Of a DNA stretch of 64,000 nucleotides, positions 28,154 through 38,420 are shown piece by piece. The position numbers and the translations under genes were made by a program. The DNA is from Enterobacter sp. C2. GTDB taxonomy: Bacteria > Pseudomonadota > Gammaproteobacteria > Enterobacterales > Enterobacteriaceae. The notes under the pieces are model-generated. The model was not told where the DNA came from, did no database searches, and saw nothing but the letters and a program-made list of their open reading frames with translations. Within the stretch, counting starts at the first letter, position 1; each line of letters opens with the position of its first letter. The stretch covers positions 1,302,001 to 1,366,000 of the forward strand of contig NZ_CP082269.1 of assembly GCF_019880405.1 (NCBI RefSeq). Reading direction: 5' to 3'.

Positions 28154-29388
28154 TGGCGTCTCCTCTACAGGTTGATAGCGCGCGTCTGTGGCAGACCCTT
28201 AACGAGTTTGCCACGCTTGGGGCAACGGCAGGGGGCGGGGTGACCCGGCTGGCGCTGAGCGATGAGGATCGGCGCGGGCGCGACCTGCTCGCCACCTGGG
28301 CGCAGGAAGCGGGTTTTAGCTGTGAAGTTGACCGGCTGGGGAATATGTTTATGCGCCGGGCGGGCAGCAATCCCCATCTGGCCCCGGTGCTCACCGGCTC
28401 ACACGGCGACTCCCAGCCGCTGGGCGGCAACTACGACGGTATCTACGGCGTGCTCGCCGGGCTGGAGGCGCTGCGCACCCTGAACGATTGCGGCATCACT
28501 ACCGAGCGCGACCTCATTCTGGTGAACTGGACCAACGAAGAGGGGGCGCGTTTTGCCCCGGCGATGCTGGCCTCCGGCGTCTGGACCGGCGTATTCAGCG
28601 AAGCCTATGCTCTGGCGCGGGAGGATCGCGACGGCATCAGCGTGGGCCAGGCGCTGGCGGCTATCGGTTATCAGGGCCAACGTCCGGCGGCGGCTATTCC
28701 GCTGCACGCCTGCTATGAGCTGCATATTGAGCAGGGGCCGCTGCTCGAGGCGGAGGAGACGGATATCGGCGTGGTTCATGCTGCCATGGGTCAGCGCTGG
28801 TACGAGATCAACCTGACCGGCTTTGCTGCGCACGCGGGCACCACGCCAATGGATCTGCGTCGCGATGCTCTTTGTGCCTTTGCCGAGCTGACCCTGGCGG
28901 TTGAGACCATTGGCCGCCGCTTTGCGCCGGACGGGCGCGCCACTATAGGCAGCGTGCAGGCAACGCCTAACTCGCGCAACGTTGTACCGTCAGCGGTCTT
29001 CTGCACCGTGGAGTTTCGCCATCCAGAGACCGCTGCACTGGTGGCAATGGAGGCGGCGTTGATCGAGGCGCTGAACGGGCTGCTGGCCCGCAGTATCGAC
29101 GTCGCCTGGGAGCGCATCTTTGACTACGCCCCGGTGGACTTTGATAAGCACTGCATTGCGCGCATCGAGCATGCTACCCGCGAACTGGGCTACTCCCAGC
29201 GCCGGATGGTCTCCGGTGCCGGTCACGACGCCTGCTACGTTAACCGCGTGGCACCCACCGCGATGATCTTTATCCCCTGTGAAAAGGGCATCAGCCATAA
29301 CGAGGCGGAAAACATCACCCCGCAGTGGTCAGAGCGCGGGGCAAACGTGCTGCTCAATACCCTGCTGCTGGCGGCTAACGAACGCTGA
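28153..29388 (+). CDS. M20-family N-carbamoyl-L-amino-acid hydrolase / allantoate amidohydrolase-like
   Basis: Zinc-dependent amidohydrolase of the carbamoylase family, 411 residues. Metal ligands are visible in order: GSHGDSQPLGGNYDG (His and Asp, about 80-92), NWTNEEGARF (Glu pair, about 125), ELHIEQGP (about 192) and the C-terminal HNEAENI. SGAGHDACYVN near 357 is also conserved. The ATG overlaps the preceding stop by one base (TGATG) with AAGGAGG upstream. Family members split N-carbamoyl amino acids to the amino acid, carbon dioxide and ammonia, or act on allantoate. With the ATC-hydrolase-like gene it could yield L-cysteine; this is inference. Confidence 0.85.
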   Translation: MASPLQVDSARLWQTLNEFATLGATAGGGVTRLALSDEDRRGRDLLATWAQEAGFSCEVDRLGNMFMRRAGSNPHLAPVLTGSHGDSQPLGGNYDGIYGVLAGLEALRTLNDCGITTERDLILVNWTNEEGARFAPAMLASGVWTGVFSEAYALAREDRDGISVGQALAAIGYQGQRPAAAIPLHACYELHIEQGPLLEAEETDIGVVHAAMGQRWYEINLTGFAAHAGTTPMDLRRDALCAFAELTLAVETIGRRFAPDGRATIGSVQATPNSRNVVPSAVFCTVEFRHPETAALVAMEAALIEALNGLLARSIDVAWERIFDYAPVDFDKHCIARIEHATRELGYSQRRMVSGAGHDACYVNRVAPTAMIFIPCEKGISHNEAENITPQWSERGANVLLNTLLLAANER

Positions 29389-29404
29389 CAGCCGTTCAGC
29401 GCAA

Positions 29405-29438
29405 CGCCCCGTAAAAGTCATAGTGGCTTTTCGGGGCG
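29405..29438. other. Long imperfect hairpin between convergent genes
   Basis: CGCCCCG/CGGGGCG continued by AAAAGTCA/TGGCTTTT, about 15 pairs with one bulge and a three-base loop, between the carbamoylase gene and mcbA. No T run follows on either strand, so it may protect 3' ends or assist termination. Confidence 0.45.
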
Positions 29439-29451
29439 AGGTGAAGATAAC

Positions 29452-29715
29452 TCATTTGTAGATGGTTGCCGTGCCGTACATCTGATTTTCACCGCCAGCA
29501 GAGTCAATCACAAACCCTTTTGCGCCATGCTCGCGGGCTTTTTGCGCCAGCTCGTCCTGGAGATCGTCCAGGCTTAGCGCGCCGTGGGCAGAGACCGTGC
29601 CCGCCGGGCGCAGCGTCCCGGTATCGTCTCTCATTAGCTGCTGTGGTGCGGCAAAGGCGCTGACCGTCATGGCGGAAAACGCCAGGGCGGCAGCCAGTGC
29701 CAGATATTTTTTCAT
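29452..29715 (-). CDS. mcbA: McbA, YhcN/DUF1471-family periplasmic protein
   Basis: Small periplasmic protein, 87 residues; in E. coli McbA (86) is induced by McbR loss and limits colanic-acid mucoidy and biofilm. The signal peptide ends at VSAFA-AP (about 22). The DUF1471 fold contains LRPAGTVSAHGALSLDDLQ and ends GTATIYK, as in E. coli McbA. The ATG at 29715 begins MKKYLAL; the longer upstream reading is rejected. Convergent with the accessory operon. Confidence 0.92.
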   Translation of the reverse strand: MKKYLALAAALAFSAMTVSAFAAPQQLMRDDTGTLRPAGTVSAHGALSLDDLQDELAQKAREHGAKGFVIDSAGGENQMYGTATIYK

Positions 29716-29876
29716 ATGACATCCTCTAATAGGGGAACCGCAGCTTAAGTTTAGGCGTGGCGAAGAGAGGCTTACGGGCAAAAATTTCGGCAACATGCTG
29801 CGCTTTTTTGCATGAATGGCTGTTTACCGCGCTGGCTTCAGGGGGTATCTTACGCCGCTTATTACAGGAGAATGCC

Positions 29877-30815
29877 ATGAATGCCCAGAAGCCGGGGTTA
29901 CACCCGCGTAACCGTCACCGCAGCCGCTACGATCTCGACGCCCTTTGTATCGACGAACCCAACCTGCGCGGGTTTATTATCGCGACGCCTGCGGGTGAGC
30001 CGACGGTGAATTTCGCCGATCCCGAGGCCGTCAAGGCGTTAAACAAGGCGCTGCTGGCGCACTTCTATGGCGTGAAGCACTGGGATATTCCTGACGGTTT
30101 TCTCTGCCCGCCGGTGCCGGGGCGCGCGGATTATATCCACCATCTGGCGGATCTGCTGGCCGAAACCAGCGTCGACGGTGCGATCCCACGCCAGACGAGC
30201 GTGCTGGATATCGGCACCGGTGCAAACTGCATCTATCCGCTGATTGGCCACCACGAATACGGCTGGCGCTTTACCGGCACCGAGGTAGGTGATGCGGCCT
30301 TTGCCAGCGCCCAGGCGATTGTGACTGGCAATCCGGGTCTGACCCGTGCGGTACGCCTGCGTCGGCAGAAAGATCCGGCCGCCATTCTCAACGGCATGAT
30401 CCACAAGAACGAGCAGTACGATGCCACAATGTGCAACCCACCGTTCCATGACTCGGCGGCAGCGGCGCAGGCGGGCAACGACCGCAAGCGGCGCAACCTT
30501 GGCCAGAGCGAGGCGAGCGGGCTTAACTTTGGCGGTCAGCAGCAGGAGCTGTGGTGCGAGGGTGGGGAAGTGGCGTTTATCAGCAAGATGATTGCCGAGA
30601 GCCAGGCCTTTGGCCGTCAGGTGCTGTGGTTCTCCTCGCTGGTGTCACGCGGCGAGAATCTGCCTCCGCTCTATCGCGCTCTGACCGCTGCCGGCGCGGT
30701 GAAGGTAGTGAAAAAAGAGATGGCCCAGGGGCAGAAGCAGAGCCGCTTCATTGCCTGGACCTTTTTAGATGAGGCCCAGCGTCGCCGCTGGGCACAGACG
30801 CGATTTAAAGCGTAG
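29877..30815 (+). CDS. rlmF: 23S rRNA m6A1618 methyltransferase RlmF
   Basis: Adds a methyl group to N6 of adenine 1618 in 23S rRNA. 312 residues against 308 in E. coli. [14 protein letters not shown] (about 108) is the SAM-binding motif, and MCNPPFHDS (about 190) is the NPPF catalytic motif of N6-adenine methyltransferases. The ATG at 29877 has ACAGGAG upstream; longer readings run into mcbA's promoter. It ends 11 bases inside ybiO on the other strand. Confidence 0.94.
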   Translation: MNAQKPGLHPRNRHRSRYDLDALCIDEPNLRGFIIATPAGEPTVNFADPEAVKALNKALLAHFYGVKHWDIPDGFLCPPVPGRADYIHHLADLLAETSVDGAIPRQTSVLDIGTGANCIYPLIGHHEYGWRFTGTEVGDAAFASAQAIVTGNPGLTRAVRLRRQKDPAAILNGMIHKNEQYDATMCNPPFHDSAAAAQAGNDRKRRNLGQSEASGLNFGGQQQELWCEGGEVAFISKMIAESQAFGRQVLWFSSLVSRGENLPPLYRALTAAGAVKVVKKEMAQGQKQSRFIAWTFLDEAQRRRWAQTRFKA

Positions 30816-33060
30816 GTTGTGCAGGGGGCAGGGCCTGTCCGCCCCCTGGCTCTGCGGCCCCCGGCTGCGCGGTTGCCGGGTTAGCCAGCATCTGGTAGGT
30901 CTGCACCGGCGGGCGCACATCGGCAAGGTCAAAGTGCTTTTTCACCATGCTGTCGAGAGCAAAGCGCACCGTCCACTGCTTCAGCGGCTGGGTGGTAAAG
31001 GTCACCCGCAGCGTGAAGGCGGTGTTGGTCAGACCCACAATGCCCACGAAAGTCGGCTCGCCAATGATCAGCTTGCGGATCTCCTCCTGCTCCATCAGCT
31101 CACCCACCGCTGCCTTCAGCGCGTTATTGGCTTTCTCCGCATCCTCATGGCGATCGACATCGTAGTTCGCCACTATCGAACCAATTCCGCGTACAAAGTT
31201 GGCAAAGGTGGTAATCGACGACCACGGAATGATGTGGTAGGCCCCGGTATCCTGACGCACCCCGACGGAGCGGATCGACATTCGCTCTACCGTGCCGGTT
31301 AGCGGCCCGATGGTGACCAGATCCCCGGTGTTCATCCCGTTCTCAAACTGAATAAAGATGCCGGTGATAATATCTTTTACCAGGGTTTGTGCCCCGAAGG
31401 AGATAGCCAGACCCAGTGCCCCGGCCCCGGCCAGCAGCGGGGCGATGTTCACCCCGATCTCGGAGAGCACAATCATCACCGTAATGGTGCTGATCACCAC
31501 CGCCAGCGCGTTGCGGAACAGGGTGAGCAGGGTGCGAGTACGGGCGCTGGGCAGCGGCCGACCGTGAATATCAGAGGAGAGCCGATTTTCGATTAGGCTC
31601 GCCAGCACCGTCCAGCCCACCGCCGAGAAGAAGAGGATCAGCGCGATACGGATCAGAATATCAACGGTTTTCTCTCCCGCCCCGTTGTGCAGCCAGTTCC
31701 AGAAATCGAACAGGCCCCACGCGCTAAGCAGCAGCATGATGGCAACAATCACGGTAAGAAAACGCGCCACCTTTAGCGCCGTCGACAGCCAACCGTTGAC
31801 CCGTTTCTGCAGCTCAGGGTAGTTACGCTGCACCTGAGCGGAGAGGGTGATCCGCTTGGCAATCCAGCGCGACAGCATGCCGGAAACAAAGGCCGCAATG
31901 CCGATAATCGCCAGGCTACGCACCGTCGCGCCCATCATAAACTTCAGGCTGTTGCCCGGATCGAACAGTGAAAAGAAGAACAGCACCACGAAATAGGCGC
32001 AGGCCAGCCAGTGCCAGATCAGCGCAAAGGCGCGAATAAACAGGCTAAAGAAGGCCAGCGAGCGATCGGCAAGCTGGGACAGGTGCTCCTGGATCTGCGT
32101 CTTGTTGTGAAAAATAAGATAGAGCGCCCACGAGGTGATACAGAGCATGATCAGCACGTTGGCCAGTGCGCCAAACTGGACGTTAACCTGGTTAGAGATA
32201 ATCGGCACGGCTACCAGCAGCCCATAGCCAATCAGGCTGCTCAGCGCGCTCAGGCGCAGGTGCCAATACTTCGCCGCCTCGTTTTTCATCGAGAAAGGAC
32301 GCAGATCGGGGAAGTGCGGGCAGAAGATCAGGCGCAGGATCGCTTTGAAGAACTCAATAAGCGCAAAGGCGTTGAGAAACAGGCTCTGCTGAAAGGCAAT
32401 GGTGCGGTTGCCGCCGTTGAGGTTATCGCTCAGCAGCTGGCCCACAAAGAGGGTGAGTGTCAGGAGCAGCAGGTCGATAATAAATGCCCCGACGATCATC
32501 GCGGGCAGCTGTAACCAGTTGGCCCTGTCATGATTCTTACGGCGTCCCCACTTGCCCATCCTGCGGTAGAGCGGGAAGGCGCAGAGGCGCACCAGCCAGT
32601 AGAAGACAAAGACCAGCCCGGCAAGCAGCAGGAAGTGCCCGGCGGCGTTGATAAACGTCTGGGGGTTAAAGGTCTTGTGCGGCGAGCCGGTAATGTTGCG
32701 GTAGAGCTGGGCAAAGCGGGAAGAGAGCTCCTGACCGTAGTGTCGGCTAACGTCCTGTAGGTTCTCCAGCACCGTCTTCTCTTCGGCGACCTCTTCCGGT
32801 GGAGCGATGGTCGGTACCGGCTCCGGTGGCGGCGTGGCGGCAACCTTACGCAATTGGCCGATCAGCTCTTCCCGGGAGCTGGTGTTCTCCAGCACGTCCG
32901 CCAGCGCGCCGTAGGCGGCTTTCTTCTGCTCCAGATCCGGCTCGGCGGCAGGTGTGGTCTCGCTAGTGGCAGGCGCTGCGGACGTGGAGGTGACGCCAGG
33001 GATGGTGGCCGCATGGAGCGGCATGATGAACAGGCTAAGCAGCAGCAGTAACCAAGGCAC
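30805..33060 (-). CDS. ybiO: YbiO, MscS-family mechanosensitive channel
   Basis: Large MscS-type channel of the inner membrane that releases solutes on osmotic downshock; a moderate-conductance member in E. coli. Signal peptide ends near LHAAT, then a periplasmic domain with coiled-coil tendency, about eleven membrane segments, and the MscS pore and vestibule region around [19 protein letters not shown] (in parts, near 545). The GTG at 33060, seven bases after AGGAG, gives 751 residues (E. coli 741); an ATG at 33087 is possible but lacks a ribosome site. Confidence 0.93.
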   Translation of the reverse strand: MPWLLLLLSLFIMPLHAATIPGVTSTSAAPATSETTPAAEPDLEQKKAAYGALADVLENTSSREELIGQLRKVAATPPPEPVPTIAPPEEVAEEKTVLENLQDVSRHYGQELSSRFAQLYRNITGSPHKTFNPQTFINAAGHFLLLAGLVFVFYWLVRLCAFPLYRRMGKWGRRKNHDRANWLQLPAMIVGAFIIDLLLLTLTLFVGQLLSDNLNGGNRTIAFQQSLFLNAFALIEFFKAILRLIFCPHFPDLRPFSMKNEAAKYWHLRLSALSSLIGYGLLVAVPIISNQVNVQFGALANVLIMLCITSWALYLIFHNKTQIQEHLSQLADRSLAFFSLFIRAFALIWHWLACAYFVVLFFFSLFDPGNSLKFMMGATVRSLAIIGIAAFVSGMLSRWIAKRITLSAQVQRNYPELQKRVNGWLSTALKVARFLTVIVAIMLLLSAWGLFDFWNWLHNGAGEKTVDILIRIALILFFSAVGWTVLASLIENRLSSDIHGRPLPSARTRTLLTLFRNALAVVISTITVMIVLSEIGVNIAPLLAGAGALGLAISFGAQTLVKDIITGIFIQFENGMNTGDLVTIGPLTGTVERMSIRSVGVRQDTGAYHIIPWSSITTFANFVRGIGSIVANYDVDRHEDAEKANNALKAAVGELMEQEEIRKLIIGEPTFVGIVGLTNTAFTLRVTFTTQPLKQWTVRFALDSMVKKHFDLADVRPPVQTYQMLANPATAQPGAAEPGGGQALPPAQPTL

Positions 33061-33146
33061 GGTCTCTCTCCTGAGAAAATAGTGCAAAAAGATAAGTATA
33101 GATGCTGCCAGCGCTGCGCCTGGAAATGGGAAGAATCCGGGGAGAA

Positions 33147-33175
33147 GAAAAAAACGCTCCCCGAAAGGAGAGCGT
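33147..33175 (-). terminator. glnQ terminator
   Basis: On the minus strand ACGCTCTCC-TTTC-GGGGAGCGT is followed by a run of seven T. It lies eight bases after the glnQ stop and ends glnHPQ. Confidence 0.85.
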
Positions 33176-33182
33176 TGATAAA

Positions 33183-33905
33183 TCAGGAGACGTGCTGGAG
33201 GAACTCTTGCAGACGCGGGCTGGGCGGGTTTTCAATCAGCGCCTGTGGGTTGCCATCTTCGGCAATGCGGCCTTTGTCGATAAAGATCAGCCGCGAGGCA
33301 ACCTTCTCCGCAAAGCCGATCTCATGGGTCACGATCACCATCGTCATGCCCTCTTCGGCCAGGTCCTGCATCACCTTCAGCACCTCGTGGCGCAGCTCCG
33401 GATCAAGGGCAGAGGTCGGCTCATCAAACAGCATCATCTTCGGCTTCACCGCCAGCGCACGGGCAATCGCCACGCGCTGCTGCTGGCCGCCGGAGAGTTC
33501 AGACGGATAGTGGTGCGCACGCTCGGCCAGACCAACCTTCGCCAGCAGCGCATTCGCCAGCGTCTCCGCCTCGCTTTTACTTGCCCCACGCACGCGCAGC
33601 GGGCCAAACATCACGTTTTCCAGCGCCGTCAGGTGCGGGAAGAGGTAGAACTGCTGGAACACCATGCCTGCTTCCTGACGGATCAGGCGCTCGTCGACTT
33701 TCGGATCGTTGACCTTCAGACCGTCGACGATCAGATCGCCGCTGGTGATCTCTTCCAGCTTATTAATGCAGCGCAGCAGCGTCGACTTACCGGAGCCGGA
33801 AGGGCCAATGATAACCACCACTTCGCCCTGGGTGATGTTCAGGTCGATGTTGTGCAGCACCTGGGTTTTACCAAAGTGCTTAGAGACGTTTTTAAATTCA
33901 ATCAC
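33183..33905 (-). CDS. glnQ: Glutamine ABC importer ATPase GlnQ
   Basis: ATPase of the high-affinity glutamine importer GlnHPQ. 240 residues, as in E. coli. Walker [10 protein letters not shown] (about 34), Q-loop [10 protein letters not shown], signature [15 protein letters not shown] (about 134), Walker [15 protein letters not shown]. It overlaps glnP by ATGA. It is last in the operon and followed by a strong terminator. Confidence 0.97.
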   Translation of the reverse strand: MIEFKNVSKHFGKTQVLHNIDLNITQGEVVVIIGPSGSGKSTLLRCINKLEEITSGDLIVDGLKVNDPKVDERLIRQEAGMVFQQFYLFPHLTALENVMFGPLRVRGASKSEAETLANALLAKVGLAERAHHYPSELSGGQQQRVAIARALAVKPKMMLFDEPTSALDPELRHEVLKVMQDLAEEGMTMVIVTHEIGFAEKVASRLIFIDKGRIAEDGNPQALIENPPSPRLQEFLQHVS

Positions 33906-34561
33906 AGGATTTTCATCCTTCTTTCAAGACGACGCAAAATAAAGCTCAGTACCAGAGTAATGATGAGATAGAACACCGCCACGGCGCTCCAGATCTCCAG
34001 TGCACGGAAGTTACCGGCAATAATCTCCTGGCCCTGGCGAGTCAGTTCGGCCACGCCGATAACAATAAACAGCGAGGTATCTTTAATGCTGATGATCCAC
34101 TGGTTACCCAGCGGCGGCAGCATACGGCGCAGCGCCAGGGGCAGGATCACCCGGCGAATGGTTTCGCGCTTAGAGAGCCCCAGCGCCAGGCCCGCTTCGC
34201 TAAAGCCTTTATGGATCGAGAGCACCGCGCCGCGGGTAATTTCAGCGATGTAGGCCCCGGAGTTGATCATGATGGTGACTACGGCGGCGCTGAACGGGTC
34301 GATGCGCAGATCGTTGAAGGCCATCGGCAGGGCGAAGTAGATAAACATCACCTGAACGACGATAGGCGTTCCGCGAATAATCTCGATAAATACCAGTGCA
34401 ATGTGGTTTGCTATCCAGCCGCCGAAGCTGCGGGCGAAACCGGCTGCAAGGCCGATAAGTAAACCGCCCGCCAGACCGAGGACCGAGATCCACAGGGTCA
34501 TTTTGACGCCTTCAAACAAAATGGGAATGGCAGGCCAGATGGCACTCCAGTCAAACTGCAT
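33902..34561 (-). CDS. glnP: Glutamine ABC importer permease GlnP
   Basis: Inner-membrane permease for glutamine, 219 residues as in E. coli, with five membrane segments and the coupling motif [20 protein letters not shown] (about 140). The ATG at 34561 begins [11 protein letters not shown], matching E. coli; a longer reading has no support. It lies 93 bases after glnH, with a REP element in the gap. Confidence 0.97.
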   Translation of the reverse strand: MQFDWSAIWPAIPILFEGVKMTLWISVLGLAGGLLIGLAAGFARSFGGWIANHIALVFIEIIRGTPIVVQVMFIYFALPMAFNDLRIDPFSAAVVTIMINSGAYIAEITRGAVLSIHKGFSEAGLALGLSKRETIRRVILPLALRRMLPPLGNQWIISIKDTSLFIVIGVAELTRQGQEIIAGNFRALEIWSAVAVFYLIITLVLSFILRRLERRMKIL

Positions 34562-34598
34562 GATGAATTCCTGTATACCGTGGTGAAAAACTAAAAAT

Positions 34599-34634
34599 GT
34601 AGGCCCGGTAAGCGCGAGCGCCACCGGGCGTTAC
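34599..34634. repeat. REP element between glnH and glnP
   Basis: GTAGGCCCGGTAAGCG ... GCCACCGGGCG inverted repeat with REP-type ends, inside the glnHPQ operon. It may stabilise the upstream glnH message, giving more binding protein than permease. Confidence 0.75.
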
Positions 34635-34654
34635 AAGCCTGAATTCAGGCAAAA

Positions 34655-35650
<996 letters not shown>

Positions 35651-35721
35651 TTATTACAAGTGATTTACTTTGTAGAGGGGGTAGGGCGCGGTATGACAGG
35701 GTGGTTGCACCAAAGAAGTGC

Positions 35722-35748
35722 AAAACCCTCTCCCGGAGGGAAGAGGGT
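35722..35748 (-). terminator. dps terminator
   Basis: On the minus strand ACCCTCTTCCC-TCC-GGGAGAGGGT followed by TTTT; about 20 bases after the dps stop. Confidence 0.75.
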
Positions 35749-35767
35749 CATAAATAAAACGTATGCT

Positions 35768-36271
35768 TTATTCGATATTGGATTCGATGAACCACAGGAA
35801 TTTATCCAGGTCGCGGGATGCCGCGGTCAGGATGTCAGCAGTATCTTCATCTTTCGCTTCTTCGATAGATTTACGCACATCGTTAGCAACGATGGCATAG
35901 CGATCGGCCAGCTCTTTCAGGTGATCCTGAACGCTGTGGATATCCAGCGGGTAGCTTTTCAGCGGGGTCTTGCTATTAACGACCTGGGTAGTACCCAGTG
36001 CGACGCCACCTAACTGAACCGCACGCTCGGCGATGGTGTCCAGATGTTCGGTCAGGGTAGTGCGGAAGCCGTCCAGCATCTCGTGCACGCCAATAAAGTT
36101 AGCGCCGCGCATATTCCAGTGGGCCTGTTTAGTGATCAGTGACAGGTCAATGAACTGGGTTACCTGGCGATTCAGCAGCTCAATAGTCGCTTTTTTATCG
36201 TTATCCGCTACATCGTTGCGAGTATAAAGCAGATCGGATGATTTCGTTTTTACCAGTTTAGCGGTACTCAT
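35768..36271 (-). CDS. dps: Dps ferritin-like DNA-protecting protein
   Basis: Dodecameric miniferritin that binds DNA and stores iron using hydrogen peroxide, protecting starved or oxidatively stressed cells. 167 residues as in E. coli. The lysine-rich N-terminus ([11 protein letters not shown]) contacts [23 protein letters not shown] (about 50-69) and the following acidic helix hold the ferroxidase ligands. The ATG at 36271 follows AGAGGAT; the longer reading upstream is rejected. A sigma-S-like promoter and an OxyR-type core lie upstream. Confidence 0.97.
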   Translation of the reverse strand: MSTAKLVKTKSSDLLYTRNDVADNDKKATIELLNRQVTQFIDLSLITKQAHWNMRGANFIGVHEMLDGFRTTLTEHLDTIAERAVQLGGVALGTTQVVNSKTPLKSYPLDIHSVQDHLKELADRYAIVANDVRKSIEEAKDEDTADILTAASRDLDKFLWFIESNIE

Positions 36272-36318
36272 AATCTCATATCCTCTTGATGTGTGTTCCC
36301 AAGTAATTACTGGAGCTA

Positions 36319-36324
36319 AGTATA
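36319..36324 (-). promoter_or_regulatory. dps -10 element
   Basis: Minus strand GCTATACTTA: TATACT preceded by C, the form favoured by sigma S, with no good -35, as known for dps. Confidence 0.6.
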
Positions 36325-36358
36325 GCACCTGTTTTTGGCTCTGCTCATGAGTATATAC

Positions 36359-36373
36359 CTATCGGTCCGATAG
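36359..36373. promoter_or_regulatory. OxyR-type core upstream of dps
   Basis: CTAT-CGGTCCG-ATAG is a perfect inverted repeat and equals the central CTAT-N7-ATAG of the OxyR consensus. The outer ATAG and CTAT blocks are poor. dps is a known OxyR target, so a role is plausible. Confidence 0.5.
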
Positions 36374-36545
36374 CAATAAAGCTGCGCAAAAGTTAAATAT
36401 CTTAATTATCAATTTCTTATGACTTTTATGGGAGATGATTCTTAATTTTGTGGCAGGTATTGAGAATGTAAATGAATATTAATTAGCAAAATAAGCGAGC
36501 CAGTAAATGATATTCTGCACGACACAACGCCGTGCAGATAAATAA

Positions 36546-37433
36546 TCAACCAATATCAACTTCTTTAATTTTACTCTCCCGGCGCAGGGTGAGCGTAGAG
36601 CCAATGGACGCGGCAATAATGGCCGACAGGGCCAGCCACTGCACCAGGGTCAGCGTTTCGCTCAGGAAGATCATCCCGGTTACCGCCGCCATCGCAGGCT
36701 CCATACTCATAAGGGTACCGAAAGTTCGGGTGGGCAGCCGCGTCAGGGCCATCATCTCCAGCGAGTAGGGCAGGGCGGTAGAGAGAATGGCCACGCCCAG
36801 GCCCAGCGGCAGAATCGACCAGTGCCAGAGTGCATCGCCTGCCTGAATCGCGCCAAGAGGGACAAACACCACGGCAGCGATCAGCGAGCCCAGCGCCACG
36901 GTGGCCGGGCCGTGATCCTCTCCGGCGCGCTGGCCGCAGAGAATGTAGATGGCCCAGCAGGCACCCGCGCCAAGCGCAAAGGCTGCCCCGGTCAGGTCGA
37001 CATGGGAGACATCCTGCCCCAACGGCAAAAGGAACCACAGCCCCAGCACGGCCAGCACTACCCAGACAAAGTCTATCGGACGCCGGGAGGAGAACAGCGC
37101 CACCGCCAGCGGGCCGGTAAACTCCAGCGCCACCGCAATACCCAGCGGCACCGTCTGGATAGAGAGATAGAAGAGATAGTTCATCGCTCCCAGCGACAGC
37201 CCATAAAATAGCAGCGGCTTACGCTGCTCGGGCGTAAAGCGCAGTCGCCACGGCCGGAAGACAATCACGAGGATAATTGTCCCGAGCGCCAGACGCAGGG
37301 CGGTCACGCCAGGCGCGCCGACCAGCGGAAAGAGTGATTTTGCCAGCGAAGCACCGCTCTGAATCGACGCCATCGCGACAAGCAGTATGAATATAGGTAA
37401 CCAGGTGGGCAACTTCCGGGGTAAAGCAGGCAT
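36546..37433 (-). CDS. rhtA: Threonine/homoserine exporter RhtA
   Basis: Inner-membrane exporter of the EamA/DMT family that expels threonine, homoserine and related amino acids. 295 residues from the ATG at 37433 (E. coli 295), five bases after AGGAG; the longer reading would need a TTG start. Ten membrane segments with two EamA repeats; ALEFTGPLAVALFSSRRP near residue 105 and SMEPAMAAVTGMIFL near 245 are the repeat signatures. Confidence 0.95.
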   Translation of the reverse strand: MPALPRKLPTWLPIFILLVAMASIQSGASLAKSLFPLVGAPGVTALRLALGTIILVIVFRPWRLRFTPEQRKPLLFYGLSLGAMNYLFYLSIQTVPLGIAVALEFTGPLAVALFSSRRPIDFVWVVLAVLGLWFLLPLGQDVSHVDLTGAAFALGAGACWAIYILCGQRAGEDHGPATVALGSLIAAVVFVPLGAIQAGDALWHWSILPLGLGVAILSTALPYSLEMMALTRLPTRTFGTLMSMEPAMAAVTGMIFLSETLTLVQWLALSAIIAASIGSTLTLRRESKIKEVDIG

Positions 37434-37785
37434 CCTTTCTCCTGTCAATTTATGTCAAATCGAGTAAAGAGGGCAGTGTAATGGAAATAGATGTCAGCGG
37501 TTGAGACGCCGTTGAAAATAAATGTCACGAAAGCAGTACAATGGCGACAAGTTGCTGGATTAATCACCGTATCTTTAGGAATAATCTGGATGAATATGTC
37601 GCTTTTATGGCGGCATAATAGCGACATTAGCGGAAAAAAGGCTTTTTTTTGAAAGAGATACGAGCAAGAGGAAACGTTCTGTTACATCAAAAGGCCCGTT
37701 AGACAGCGCGATGCGCAAAGAGTTTCTCACTTTTTTTTGTTATATTTAATACTTAGGACTTACTTGAAGCACATTTGAGGTGGTT
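37434..37785. promoter_or_regulatory. rhtA/ompX intergenic promoter region
   Basis: A 352-base divergent region, AT-rich next to ompX. TATATT at 37741-37746 is a candidate ompX -10, about 40 bases before the ATG, in a TTTTTTTTGTTATATTTAAT stretch. No small gene or clear operator was found. Confidence 0.4.
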
Positions 37786-38295
37786 ATGAAAAAAATTGCA
37801 TGTCTTTCAGCACTGGCAGTTGTTCTGGCTGTATCCGCAGGTTCCGCTGTAGCGGCAACCTCTACTGTTACCGGCGGTTATGCTCAGAGCGACATGCAGG
37901 GCGTGGCGAACAAAGCTAACGGTTTCAACCTGAAGTATCGCTACGAAAACGACACTCCGCTGGGTTACATCGGTTCCTTTACCTACACTGAAAAAGATCG
38001 TACCGAAAGCAACGTGTACAACAAAGCCCAGTACTACGGCGTAACTGCTGGTCCAGCTTTCCGTCTGAACGACTGGGCAAGCGTGTACGGTGTAGTGGGT
38101 GTTGGCTACGGTAAATTCCAGCAGTCTCAGGATGTTGTAAACCATTCTGACAACAGCGACTACGGCTTCTCCTACGGTGCGGGCATGCAGTTCAACCCGA
38201 TCGAAGACGTTGCTATCGACGTTTCCTACGAGCAGAGCCGCATCCGTAGCGTTGACGTTGGCACCTGGATCGCAGGCGTGGGTTACCGCTTCTAA
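37786..38295 (+). CDS. ompX: Outer-membrane protein OmpX
   Basis: Eight-stranded outer-membrane beta-barrel of the Ail/Lom family, linked to adhesion and serum resistance in relatives. 169 residues (E. coli 171). The signal peptide ends at SAVA-AT (about 23), then TSTVTGGYAQSD, and the barrel ends in GYRF with the C-terminal Phe needed for BAM assembly. Loop regions (about 45-55 and 115-125) differ from E. coli, as expected for exposed loops. The ATG at 37786 follows TTGAGGTGG. Confidence 0.96.
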   Translation: MKKIACLSALAVVLAVSAGSAVAATSTVTGGYAQSDMQGVANKANGFNLKYRYENDTPLGYIGSFTYTEKDRTESNVYNKAQYYGVTAGPAFRLNDWASVYGVVGVGYGKFQQSQDVVNHSDNSDYGFSYGAGMQFNPIEDVAIDVSYEQSRIRSVDVGTWIAGVGYRF

Positions 38296-38318
38296 TCACC
38301 CCGGTGATAGTCTAGACA

Positions 38319-38347
38319 CAAAAACGGCCCTCGGGGGCCGTTTTTTT
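38319..38347 (+). terminator. ompX terminator
   Basis: AAAACGGCCC-TCG-GGGGCCGTTTTTTT, strong intrinsic terminator 24 bases after the ompX stop. Confidence 0.88.
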
Positions 38348-38379
38348 ATGGGCGCAGTTTATTGATCCCGGCAAAACCC

Positions 38380-38410
38380 GTAGGCCCGGCAAGCCGAGCG
38401 CCGCCGGGCG
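38380..38410. repeat. REP element between ompX and opgE
   Basis: GTAGGCCCGGCAAGCCGAGC ... GCCGCCGGGCG inverted repeat with REP ends, between convergent ompX and opgE. Confidence 0.75.
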
Positions 38411-38420
38411 TGGGTATATC

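Noticed and set aside
34599-34634. Intrinsic terminator inside glnHPQ
   Set aside because: No T run follows and the ends match REP elements; glnH and glnP need to be co-transcribed.
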